Assembly: GCF_009389715.1 (NCBI RefSeq)
Contig: NC_052399.1
Span: 3,488,938-3,552,937, forward strand
Source of the DNA: Phoenix dactylifera
Taxonomy: Eukaryota > Streptophyta > Magnoliopsida > Arecales > Arecaceae
Reading direction: 5' to 3'
Length of the DNA: 64,000 nt
Below the pieces are notes generated by a model. That model was not told the DNA's origin, made no database searches, and saw only the letters and a list, made by a program, of their open reading frames with translations. This document shows, one piece after another, positions 1-9,579 of the stretch. Made by a program: the position numbers and the translations under genes. Each line of letters opens with the position of its first letter. Position 1 is the first letter of the stretch.

Positions 1-699
1 AAAAGAAATAGGAAAAAATAGGACGAGACAACTATTCTTACCCTCGGGGCGCGCCGAGCTCAAGCCCACGCTCGCCAAGGCGCCCTCCCGTAGGAGCTCG
101 GTTAGGTCGAATCCTTTTCCGAGGGCCCGTAGGGAGTCCAAGACCCTCAGCTCCCTCCCCGAGGGATCGGAGAGCCTGTTGAGAGTCTTCAACCGAGGAT
201 GCCCCCACCTTGGGTTGAACCCCCACGGCACCTCGGATGCAAGAAAGAAAAATTTTCCCTTCCACTGATGAATAGAGGAAGGGGCACCCTGGAAGAGCGA
301 CATACCGCCCCGAAAGGCGAAGTATAGCCACTCTGCATCCGCCGGGTTTTTCTTTAATAAAAAACACCGGCGGAAAATGCTCACCGAGATCGGAATCCCG
401 TGCGCGAGGCACAAGGACAAGAACCCGATGATAGTTCTCCACGAGTTCGGAGCAAGCTGTGCTGGGACGAGTTGATACTCCACCAGCAAGTCGTTCACGA
501 ACTCGTGAACAGGGAACCGCAGGCCGGCCCAGAGCGTCTCGCGGTAAATCGCGATCTGACCTGGGGGCGGCCGCGTCACCCTGTCTTCCGGCCCTGCAGT
601 TTCGAGACGAAACCCGGGCTGGAAGAAGAACCGGGAGCGGATTAACTCCAGCTCCTCCCTCGATAAGCTCGACCCTACCTCCTCCGGACCAAGACCCAT
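1..699 (-). CDS. Gag-like protein of a Ty3/gypsy-type retrotransposon, N-terminal part (runs off window)
   Basis: Reading leftwards from an ATG at 699, one frame stays open for about 233 codons to the window edge. It starts MGLGPEEVGSSLSR and contains LWAGLRFPVHEFV (around residue 60), NSWRTIIGFLSLCL and LKKNPADAEWLYFAFRG, then WKGKFFFLASEVPWGF. This order matches the conserved N-terminal domain of the first ORF in many plant gypsy elements (often annotated as putative retrotransposon or plant transposon protein). Known role: structural Gag-like protein of the element; its function in this family is poorly defined. A good splice donor (GAGG|GTAAGAAT) lies near 44, so the frame may be spliced there. 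A TATATAAG motif on the same strand lies near 909-917. No primer binding site is visible between it and the ATG, so I cannot show that an LTR adjoins it. Either an element fragment or a domesticated copy is possible. Confidence 0.6.
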   Translation of the reverse strand, partial: MGLGPEEVGSSLSREELELIRSRFFFQPGFRLETAGPEDRVTRPPPGQIAIYRETLWAGLRFPVHEFVNDLLVEYQLVPAQLAPNSWRTIIGFLSLCLAHGIPISVSIFRRCFLLKKNPADAEWLYFAFRGGMSLFQGAPSSIHQWKGKFFFLASEVPWGFNPRWGHPRLKTLNRLSDPSGRELRVLDSLRALGKGFDLTELLREGALASVGLSSARPEGKNSCLVLFFPISF

Positions 700-1749
700 T
701 TTTTCAGAAAATTGAAGTAAACTAAAAGATGAGAGGAGTAGGTAGGAGAAGAAGGGAAACCCTAAATAACATGGGGCAAGAACCTACGGAAAGAGTCGCC
801 GGAAACCGCTCCGGGGACCGTCGGCAAAGTATTGTTGGAAGAAAGAATGGAGGTAGGGACGACAAAAGCAAAGGGCGACCAAATAGGACTATTAGGGCAG
901 ACTCGAGGGGCTTATATAGACCCCCCTAACGGCCCGGATTGGCGGGCTTAGTTTCCATCCCCCGTCCAGATTGCGCCAGGTGTCAACCTCGGAACCCGAA
1001 GCACCGCATTCACTCCGGATCAATATCCCGGGTACGCAACCGAGGCGCCGTCCCATCGGATCTCACGGCCTCATCATAGGCCCACTGAACCGGATCACCT
1101 TAAAAGACGAGCGGACATCACCTCCGCTTCCTTCATTTAATAAGCCTCAGGGACGCGTGGAGCGCTGAGATAACCCCAGCCTCCCAGATCGTTATTCCGC
1201 CAATACAAAATCGGAAACGTCCGACCTCAGATCATGCCACGTGCCCATTTCGAAGCGCGAAACGGCGTGCCTATTTAAGGAGGCGGTTTCGATTATAAGG
1301 TCGAGGCGCCACCTCATCGGGCCTAGGGAGCCTCGTTATGAGCTCACCCCACAAAGCGATCTCAGAGATCTAAAGGGCGTAATCATCATGGCTGCTTCGA
1401 GATACGTAAGGGCGCAGCCCACGCCATAACTACCTCGAAATGCCTAAGGGCGCGGACCTCATCATAAATCCACCACATGAAGCGACCTCGAAGGTTCAAA
1501 AGGCGCGGGCTTCGTTACAGAAGCTTTAGGGGCGCGGGCGTGATCCCCTTCGACCTTGATAACCACGATAACAACTTCTACTTCCCACGTCCGAGTCTGC
1601 AGCTCGAACTCGGAAGTCGGGGGGTAGTGTTGGGGGAATACGGTTTTCCCCCAGTAATACAATAACCCTTCCACCGGAAGACTATGCAGTCGACGACCCC
1701 GGACGATTGAGGTCGGCGCCCGACCCCAGAACATCCGATCCCGGATCAT

Positions 1750-2530
1750 CCGACCTAGAGGACTTCCAACCTCAAAGGCTTGTCTTTGTCAACCACCTGC
1801 CGCGGCCGTATCTCTCCGAGGTCCGGCCAAGGGCCATATCCTGCCACTGCCCCAGCATTTATTACACATGATCCCGGCAAATCCCCAGTTCACGCAACAA
1901 TTAATGTGAATCTCCGGCCTACGCAACAATTAATGTGAATCTCCGGCCTACGCAACAATTAATGTGAATCTCCAGCCTACGCAACAATTAATGCGCGTGG
2001 CTCCTTTCATCTACGGATCCTCAGCTCTCCACGGCAAATCAGCTCGGCAGAGTCCTGCCCGCCATGATAAGTCTGACCCCAGCCTCACCGCCGACATCAA
2101 CGCAATGATTCACCCGATCGCGCGACGGCTCAGGTCGTACGACGGCCTTACCTCCGACATCAGTGTAATTATCTACTTGTCCGTGCACCAGATCAAGCAA
2201 CGTGCCGAGCTGTCCGACGGCCTTGACCGGTCACATCGCAGGTAAACCCCCCTATAAAAGGGAACCGTGCTTCTCAAGGGCGGGGGGGAAAAAAACAGAA
2301 AGAAAGAGAGAAGAAAGTACTACTGCTCCCATTTTCTTTGAACACTATTTTGCCCCCTCTGACTTAAGCATCGGAGGGCCGGCGCCGGAAGACCCGGCCA
2401 CCGGCTTTTCTGCAGGCACCCCGACAGAGGACGCCGCCCGCCGACGCATCGCTACTCCCTCGCGTCCGCCGACAGCTCCCCCTCCTCGACGGACGATCGC
2501 CCCCGGGTCCAATTTCCAGCAACAGTATCC
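1750..2530 (+). mobile_element. LTR-like segment (probable solo or truncated gypsy LTR)
   Basis: A TATA box (TATAAA at 2253-2258) is followed by a transcribed-looking leader, then a stretch reading TGACTTAAGCATCGGAGGGC and a GC-rich tail ending near AATTTCCAGCAACAG at about 2525. This arrangement is typical of U3-R-U5 of plant gypsy LTRs, whose U5 often ends in CAACA. The usual primer binding site does not follow; an A-tract does instead, so the element is solo or truncated. The left boundary and target duplication were not found, and the left coordinate is arbitrary. Its orientation is opposite to the gag-like frame at the left edge, so the two may come from different insertions. Confidence 0.35.
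1893..1994. repeat. 29-bp tandem repeat, 3.5 copies
   Basis: Units at 1893-1921, 1922-1950 and 1951-1979 (unit begins CGCAACAATTAATGTGAATC), with a partial fourth copy to about 1994. The first two units are identical and the third differs by one base (CCGG to CCAG). The array lies inside the GC-rich transposon-derived segment, probably in the U3 of the LTR-like sequence that follows. Confidence 0.9.
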
Positions 2531-2759
2531 ATGCCCGAAAAAAAAAAAAATCCTATATTTTATTTTTACAAATTTACAAACTGAGCATAAGCCAAAATTA
2601 CAGAAGTTAGAAGTGGCCTGCAAATACACGTCTCTCCATAAAAGACAAGCACGGCAGTTCCTTAACTTCCTTTAAACAAAGTCCAAGTCAAGAACTCAAA
2701 ACAAAATTGCCGATCCCGGATTTTTATTCACTAACCGCTGATCCAACGCGTGGAAGGCG

Positions 2760-4919
2760 GCTGCTACAAGAAGCTACCAACCCAGACTAGCGGACAAAAT
2801 TGCCCGGTCCTCGAAAGCTCGTCCGCCGAGCGCCGGTGAGAACTAGCGGAGAAAAAATCGAATTGAAGTCTGCAGGCTACCAGCATCTGATGGCCTGCCT
2901 CGCGCGTGGTCCCTCTCGACGCGGCATAGAAAATGGTAAGAAAAATGCGAACCAAACGCCAGCGCCTCCATGGGGGACATCAGTTGATACTGTGTTATTA
3001 CTTTATATTATCTATATGCGCAGGTGATGGTCAAAGGGCGATGGAGGACTATATGCATGGGCCATACTATAGAGTGCTATGCAGCTTCCGATGAATTTCT
3101 GATATCAGTAACCTAATCCACCTTCAAGAGTGTGTATGCTATTATTACTTATCCCATCAGGAAAAAAAAGAAAGATTTTTCTCAACATGCTCAACTAGAA
3201 TCTCTCTAAAAAAAATTAGAAAAAAATATAGAATAGAGTTTACGTTTCATTTTCTTTCATTGATGATCTACAACTAAGGTACACACCTTTATTTATAATG
3301 GTGAGGTCCGTCTTTACACAATCTGAGTCGGATTCTTCTCCTAATTCTAATAAAACCCTCATTTCTAAAATAGACATAAGTAGTACAAATTAACTCGAAA
3401 AAAATGAAAATCTTTAAAAGGTATATCTCGACTTTTACATCAACTTTGTCTCATGTTGCTCCACTTGATTCTTTCCAGATTGTGAGATACATTTGCTCAA
3501 AATCTTATCCGAATTTTGTTTTTTTCGATTTGATCGGTCCTTCAAGTCCTAAATGATGAAATTTAGGCCCGAACATTAGAGGCATCGCCCTCTAAAGTAT
3601 GTGGCGTCATGGCGTAGATCTCGGAAAGTTGTTCGATTAAAGAAGAAGTCAACTCAATCAGACGCCGTATGAGCAAATTATGGCATCCGAAAGTTTAATT
3701 TGTGACCCGGCTTTCCGATGTAGCGGATCTTGCTCCGAAACCTTGTTCAGCCATATTTGTAGCGGCCAAAGTAGTCTACATCGACTCTAGAAATTCTTCT
3801 AGATTAATTACTATGACTATCATGATGATGATAGTTAAATAGTTAATACTGGATAATAAGTATATTAGATTTGTGCCTATCTGCTTTGAACCTATTAATT
3901 AGGCTTTTGAACCTCAAAAACTTGAGCTTAAATGAATATTGAATCCAACCTAACCTAAAACCATACATTGGGGAGAGGTCTTGTTTTGATAGTCCTAGTT
4001 TTTTAAGTTCTTAAGCTGGAAGTGAGACTATTTGCAATAGACTAACCCTACTTCAATTCAGAAAATTTTTTATGCATGCCAAGTTCTTAAGAAAATTTTC
4101 TTAAGGCCAACCCAGCCTTATCATATATTTTTTTCTTATCATTTATCTTTCTCTATTTAATAAGCCTTTAAATGCTAGATCAAGGGCCCCTCGGGCTCCC
4201 ACCCAGACTCATAGTTCTGCAATATTAATTCAGGCACCAAGATCCAAGAGTTGTCTAAATTAGCTTCACAATTAAGTCTCCATCTTATACACATACCTCA
4301 TGAACAAGTCTACCAGCATGCCACATAAAATAATTCAACAATTCCAGAACAGCAAAACAAGATTCGAATTCACGACTTCCCTTTTCCGAAGGAGAAGTAC
4401 CAACATCGTTCATACTATACTGATCGTTTAGGATGCGAATTGAGCGTACATCTTTGACAACAAAGGAATTCAAGCTAACATTGGGCAATACTGAACCCCA
4501 TCTAATTAAGCTGGCTCATTTGAAACCCCGTGCCGAAGAAGATGAAATGTCTCTTCTCCAATCAAATTTTGTTTCTCGCTACTACAACCTCCCATCCAAA
4601 GATATAGTGGTGTGGTATTTCCTTTTTTCCCCCACCCTCCTTTTCTCCATACGGAGGAGGGTTCATGCCAAAGAGACCCTTTCTCTATCCCTCGGATGCA
4701 AGCCCAAACGAAGATTTCTAAGACCATAGCGTCTTGCATGCGGGCCCCATTAGAGACCTGATATTGTTGCGACTTTGATGGCAGCCACCGTACGCGTGGC
4801 TTCTCTCCATCCCGGTCATTAATTCGCTCGTTTTGAAGCCATGGAGGGAGAGGGAGAGGGAGAGAGCCAGCAGACGGCCACAAGGGTGGGCGCGTAGGCT
4901 GGCCGCGGCGGAGCAGGAA
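2760..4919. other. Intergenic, transposon-derived, no gene seen
   Basis: No convincing coding sequence. The part from about 3200 to 3800 has the mixed composition and short open patches of a decayed LTR, but no termini were found. The part from 4260 to 4800 is the likely 3' flank of the DVL gene, including a (GGGAGA)n purine run at 4842-4866. Confidence 0.4.
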
Positions 4920-5102
4920 TCAGTCGGACGGATCGTGGGCGTGCCAACAGAGGAGCATGGACACGCAGCGGCCCAGAATATAGAAGCGGGTCTTCTGCTG
5001 CTTCACCATCGCGAGGCACTTCCGGCGGAGCCCGGGCTTGTGGGAACGCCGCCGGCGAGACTGGCAGCTTTGAGAGTAGAAGTAGCAGGAGGAAACAGCC
5101 AT
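4920..5102 (-). CDS. DVL/ROTUNDIFOLIA-like (RTFL) small polypeptide
   Basis: A 60-residue intronless ORF. It starts MAVSSCYFYSQSCQ, has a basic segment (QSRRRRSHKPGLRRK), then the conserved core KCLAMVKQQKTRFYILGRCV and SMLLCWHAHD near the C-terminus. This core (basic residue, RFYI, RCV, MLLCW) defines the plant DVL/RTFL family of short non-secreted peptides. Known role: when overexpressed they restrict polar cell proliferation and change organ shape; they localise at the plasma membrane. I chose the ATG at 5102; a GTG codon six bases upstream also keeps the frame open but is not a credible plant start. The length fits the family. A TATTTAA box lies about 80 bases upstream. No lesions are visible. 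The specific paralogue cannot be assigned. Confidence 0.92.
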   Translation of the reverse strand: MAVSSCYFYSQSCQSRRRRSHKPGLRRKCLAMVKQQKTRFYILGRCVSMLLCWHAHDPSD

Positions 5103-5177
5103 GGCCACAGAATTAGCTGTAGCTGAGAAAGTCCCAAGGGGGTGATCGATCGGGGCGTGGGAGAGGGAGTCGCGTCA

Positions 5178-5184
5178 TTAAATA
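5178..5184 (-). promoter_or_regulatory. TATA box of the DVL/RTFL gene
   Basis: TATTTAA on the minus strand, about 76-82 bases upstream of the DVL ATG. This spacing leaves a 5' leader of roughly 45-50 bases if transcription starts about 30 bases downstream. Confidence 0.5.
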
Positions 5185-5343
5185 GGCCACTGGAGAGGAG
5201 CTGATGGTGAGGTCGCGTTAAATTAACTTGCAGGCTTGCACCTGTAAAATGACCGGAATGCCAACCACTCGTTTGCAAGCGATTGCTTTCGCACGGGGGC
5301 GACCAGGATTATTTAATATAATATTGTCATACATATTTTATCT

Positions 5344-5800
5344 GGCTCGTTTGGTTTGCGGAAATTATTTTTTTCATCCCTAAAAAATAGATTTTTGAGA
5401 AAAAAAATATCTGAAAAAATATTTTTGGTATATTTAGTTGACAATGAAAAAGTGACGGATTTCCATATTCTTTATGTTTAGTTGACCATCCATTTTTCTG
5501 AAAAATTTATATGTAATTTCTATTATATCCTTAACAAAAATTAGGTTTTTAATGCCTCTTTAATGTCAAAGGACTTTTTTGAAAAAAATAAAAATGAAGT
5601 GATTTCTGGCTCACGGAAAAGTAACTTTCTTATGTTTCTCATAGAAAAGATTTTTTCATAAAACGTGAGAATAATATTTCCATGGAAATACAATTTTTCC
5701 GTCTCTCTCATTTGAAAACTCCAATCAAATAAAAGACATCTCATTATTTTTCTTTGACCACACTTTTTCTCCTTCTTTTTTCACGAACCAAACGAGCCCC
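5344..5800. mobile_element. Tourist-like (PIF/Harbinger) MITE, copy 1
   Basis: About 457 bp with imperfect terminal inverted repeats: left GGCTCGTTTGGTTTGCGGAA, right complement GGGGCTCGTTTGGTTCGTGA. A TAA follows the right end; the left side reads TTA, so the 3-bp target duplication is only approximate. It is AT-rich inside with no coding capacity. Its interior matches the reverse complement of copies at 42241-42706 and 57588-57976 (motif AAGAGTATAATAGATATTT). Such elements are moved by a PIF/Harbinger transposase encoded elsewhere. Confidence 0.75.
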
Positions 5801-5803
5801 TAA

Positions 5804-8799
5804 TAGCAAGGGACTTTTCCATAATTACCAAATGATAAATGGGCAAGGATGATAAAAATGAGAGACCTTTTCATAAGTTTTTAAATTTAAGTAGCTTAGA
5901 ATTTCTGCATTCTCTATGTACCTGCAATCCATGTTTACCGTAAAAGGACTAGATGGATAAGAACGACCGGCTTAAAAAAAAATATGCTTCTATCAATAGA
6001 AAAGTGCTTGCAAATACAATTATGATCAGAGAAAAGAAAAAAAAATGCATCCAGGGGATAATTTGGTAACTTCATTCATTTAAAAAGGGCCGGATATCCA
6101 CCTGGCCGTCACAAGCCATAAGGAAGGGGGCTAGAAAAAGAGAAGAGAGCCGTGTGGGTTCGGTGAGGCGAACCCCGCACCATCCTCCAACATCGCACGT
6201 GTCGTCCTTACCGGTCCCGCTTTGTATCCTCCCGCTGCCGCCCACCTGCCCTTCGAGAAGCCCGCCCCGACATCCAATGGGGCCCATCCCCCTTGGCGAA
6301 TACGTGGACAGCCATTAATCTTCGATCTCGGTGTTTAGATTCTCGTGTATATATATATATATATATTTATATAGATAGATATAGATAATGTAAGAAGACA
6401 AACAGCGAGGAAACAGACGGAAGAGTTGACGTGGAAGAGTTGGCTGGTTTCGATGGTGACGTATAATTACAAGGCCGGCCGTGGAATTAATTTGTATACT
6501 TATGTGGAGGAAATAGGTGGGCAGGTGGGGTTAAACTTATCAAGAAGCAAGGAGCTCAGCCGACAAGTCTAGAACAGTTGCTTCGATCAAGGGAACCTTT
6601 TGTACTCAGTCTGATCCATATTAGCAGTGGAGTACAAAATATTGATTCAATAATTGATACTCTACTACTAATGTTTCATTTTAATTAAGCCATTATAGGT
6701 CCATTACGCACGTGGATTAGACATTGGACTGTTTTATGATATGGCTGTGTTTTGGAGGGGTTTTAGAGTTGGAGCTTTGTCTTGGCCTTGCTTGAGACTA
6801 TCCGGACACAATTCCGCATTACCAAAATCCGGTCCTCAAGATGCATCTCTGATTGCTTAGCCTGTTCCTCGAGCTGGTGACAGTTTAAAGATTCAATCTC
6901 CTCACCAACTCTTTGCCGGGTCACAGTTTAGAAAAAACAGGAATCCATGGATTTGGGTGCTGGCATAATCTTAGCAGACGAGCCTGATTTTGATGCAACA
7001 TAGATACGGTTTTATTTTTTTTTGGAGTGAAAAAGTTAGGAACTCCTGACCCGATGTATTACAATTAATTTGGAGTAAATAGTTGATACAATGAGATGTA
7101 TACATTTCTTTAAGGAAAAAGAAAACCGTGGGTTTGAGTTAGTTGATGTCTTAGATATGTGGTCTAATCAACAGCTAAACTTTTCCCATATTTGTACCCT
7201 CAGCTGAAGAATCAAGCAAGCATCCGATGCTGGTGAAGGCTGTTTAAAAAGCCTCCGATGCGGGGCAAGCTTTAGCTTCATGGCTTCCGCATGCTATAAA
7301 GGTGGCGGCCTCCGAATAGATTCCCCTGGTGTTTTTCTCCATTGGAACATGGGACACGGACCAAGAATACTGCTATCACAACAAACAACTCAGGCTATAA
7401 CGCTGAAAAGAAGTTTCATGCGATGCCCGCTCTGGGTTAAAATCGTCTGTGGATTCTGACCAATTGGAAAGTTGTGCGCGTGCCAATTGGTGTAAATGGC
7501 ACATGAATTGATGCCTTTTCGCACCAAATGAAGCAAACAAACAGTTTTGGAGCAGCTCTAACCAGTCTTAATTCTCAGAGAGCGAGATCTGAGATCATCT
7601 TCACCAATGTCAACCTTCATCTGAGATCATCCATCACTGGATTTGCCGTAATCAGATATGCTTCTAGATTTTAACAGACACACCCATGTCTCCCTCCTCA
7701 CCCAATCTACACTCAAGTACACCTTCTCTCCCTTATCCTCCCTCTCCCCCTTGTCGTGGAACCTAGGTGTTCTTGCTCCAGCTTGGCTTCAAACTGTTCT
7801 CCAGCATGAATTCTAAGATCAGGCTTCATTTACCCGCTGTTTGACAAAACCTGGTTTTCATCTTAATTTCGTCACATGAACATTCATTCAGTTCGATAGC
7901 TTTGAAATCAATTTGAGCTTGGATCAAGTTTGAAACAAGTTTGATTCAAGCAAAATTCAAATTTGAATTACCATTTAGCCGATTCAAACAATTAAATATG
8001 AAAAGAAATTATCATGATTAAGCGTATCACGAGAATTACTAAATTTGCAATAAAGTATATTAGGATTTTGTAAAACATAATAGTTTAGCTAAGCCTCCAA
8101 AAACAGCTTTTATATTAGTAATGAAGAAATTAATTTTCAGCTCATGAACCAAGTACAAGATTTGGTTCATTTAATTTCAACTAATGGCAACTGACTCAGT
8201 CCTTCCCCTCTCCCCTTCTCCATTGGCCAACCAACCCTTAAGCACATTGGCTATTATCCTATTGGTTTCCATCACCCCATTTTCTCCTCTCTTCCTCACT
8301 TATTCCCAACTCACCTCCTCCTAGAGTCAATGGAGGTTGCTCTAACCCAACCATCAATGGGCTTGGTCAAAGAAGACTGACCTGTTAGCAGGTTAGGGAA
8401 CCACAACGAACTCGACATGGTGTAGCTTCACCAATGTCACTAACAAAGCCTTCTCTTAGGCATGTCTGGTTGCACTTATGAGGCCAGAATCATAACCGTG
8501 AATATGTCGGTGAACCCACTGCAGGTGTTTAACAAAGTAATTTAGAAAAGCCAGATGTTTCAGAACAATATAAACAATATATTAAATATATCAGAAACAT
8601 AGTACAAAATGTCACACCATACCAATCTGAAAGGTATTAAAGTCGCGATCACATAGTTTCGGATGATGAGGCGTCTTCTTCCGGAAAATTAAGAATCTCA
8701 TCACTATAAAACCAGCACTGTAAATTGCAAGTTAGTAATTAAGTTGACCAATTCAATTAAAAACAGATCCTAAAATGAACCAGTGAAATTTTCTACAAA
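5804..8799. other. Intergenic; no gene recognised
   Basis: AT-rich sequence with a (TA)n/(GATA)n microsatellite near 6345-6388 and a GC-richer patch at 6100-6320. Short open frames show no recognisable domain or splice structure. Nothing else could be supported. Confidence 0.4.
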
Positions 8800-8851
8800 G
8801 TTCAAACTTTGTATGTCAAACAAATCTTTGTGTCCTCATTCAGAAACTGCA
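8800..8851. repeat. 52-bp direct repeat, left copy, flanking plastid DNA insert
   Basis: Starts GTTCAAACTTTGTATGTCAA. It matches 9528-9579 in the same orientation with two mismatches. Together the copies bracket the plastid-derived segment. They could be a duplication made at insertion or part of the inserted plastid DNA itself. Confidence 0.85.
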
Positions 8852-8879
8852 TTCGTGAATGGAAGAAAGAGTGCCTTGG

Positions 8880-9208
8880 ATCAACTGGTACCTTATGTTA
8901 AGATTTCTCCGGTACCTTATGTCAAATCAAAAAAAATAGAGGCGAAAGATACCAGAGCAATGTTGTATCAGACTATCTGTCTCCTTGTAGTTGGATCCCC
9001 AAGTTTTTGAAATGTTCCAAACTCCACTTGAGCATCCAAATTTGGATCAATACTAGCAAAAACATCTCTAAGCAAGATTCTACCACCATGCCAAATGTGT
9101 CCAAAAAAGAAGAGCAAAGCAAACGTAGCATGCCCAAAAATGAACCAACCCCTTAAACTGCTACAAAAAACACCATCGGATTTCAAAATAGCCCAATCTA
9201 ATTCAGAT
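8880..9208 (-). pseudogene. psbB: Nuclear plastid DNA: 3' end of psbB (CP47) plus downstream spacer
   Basis: Minus-strand translation gives [20 protein letters not shown] then FTFGHA-like [20 protein letters not shown] and ends [22 protein letters not shown] with a stop at 8968. This is the last ~75 residues of the photosystem II core antenna protein CP47. The sequence after the stop (GATACAACATTGCTCTGGTA) looks like the plastid psbB-psbT spacer. Only the C-terminus is present and it has amino-acid changes at normally conserved sites (for example CSSLRG where SSPRG is usual). It has no nuclear promoter or transit peptide, so it is a non-functional insert. The join to ycf2 sequence lies at about 9205-9210. 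Confidence 0.9.
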
Positions 9209-9497
9209 TTTTCCTTTCGACCATCTTTCGATTGTTAATACGAGATATAAAGACCGCTATTACAAGCAATACTACACCTTTGATCGTGAAATATCAATTG
9301 CTTGTTGAACCCTGTGAATCACGTGAAAGTAAGATACTCCAAATTCGGAGGTCAGAGTTTCATAAAACGTTCTTGGTGGGGAAAAATGTAAGGGAAAGAT
9401 CCCAATGAATCAAATTTGATCCATGAATCTAAGAAATGGTGAGAATTCTTAATCTCTCTCAATTCGAAAATTCAGGATTTGAATTGATGTTGTTTCA
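9206..9497 (-). pseudogene. ycf2: Nuclear plastid DNA: 5' end of ycf2
   Basis: Minus-strand sequence corresponds to the start of plastid ycf2. Readable pieces are [40 protein letters not shown] and, after frameshifts, [20 protein letters not shown]. The start codon position now reads GTGAAACAACATCAATTC, with an AGGAGG motif upstream (about 9505-9510). Several frameshifts and a stop in place of the usual Trp after FKS make it non-functional. It is in the same orientation as the psbB fragment, although psbB lies in the large single-copy region and ycf2 in the inverted repeat of typical plastomes, so the insert is rearranged. Confidence 0.85.
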
Positions 9498-9527
9498 CTG
9501 ATTCCTCCTAAAGATTTCATTGATGTC

Positions 9528-9579
9528 GTTCAAACTTTGCATGTCAAACAAATCTTTGTGTCCACATTCAGAAACTGCA
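9528..9579. repeat. 52-bp direct repeat, right copy, flanking plastid DNA insert
   Basis: Starts GTTCAAACTTTGCATGTCAA; partner of 8800-8851, offset 728 bp, two mismatches. Confidence 0.85.

Noticed and set aside
38..442. 134-codon minus frame
   Set aside because: It is a shifted reading of the gag-like frame, which translates over the same bases with recognisable conserved motifs in another phase.
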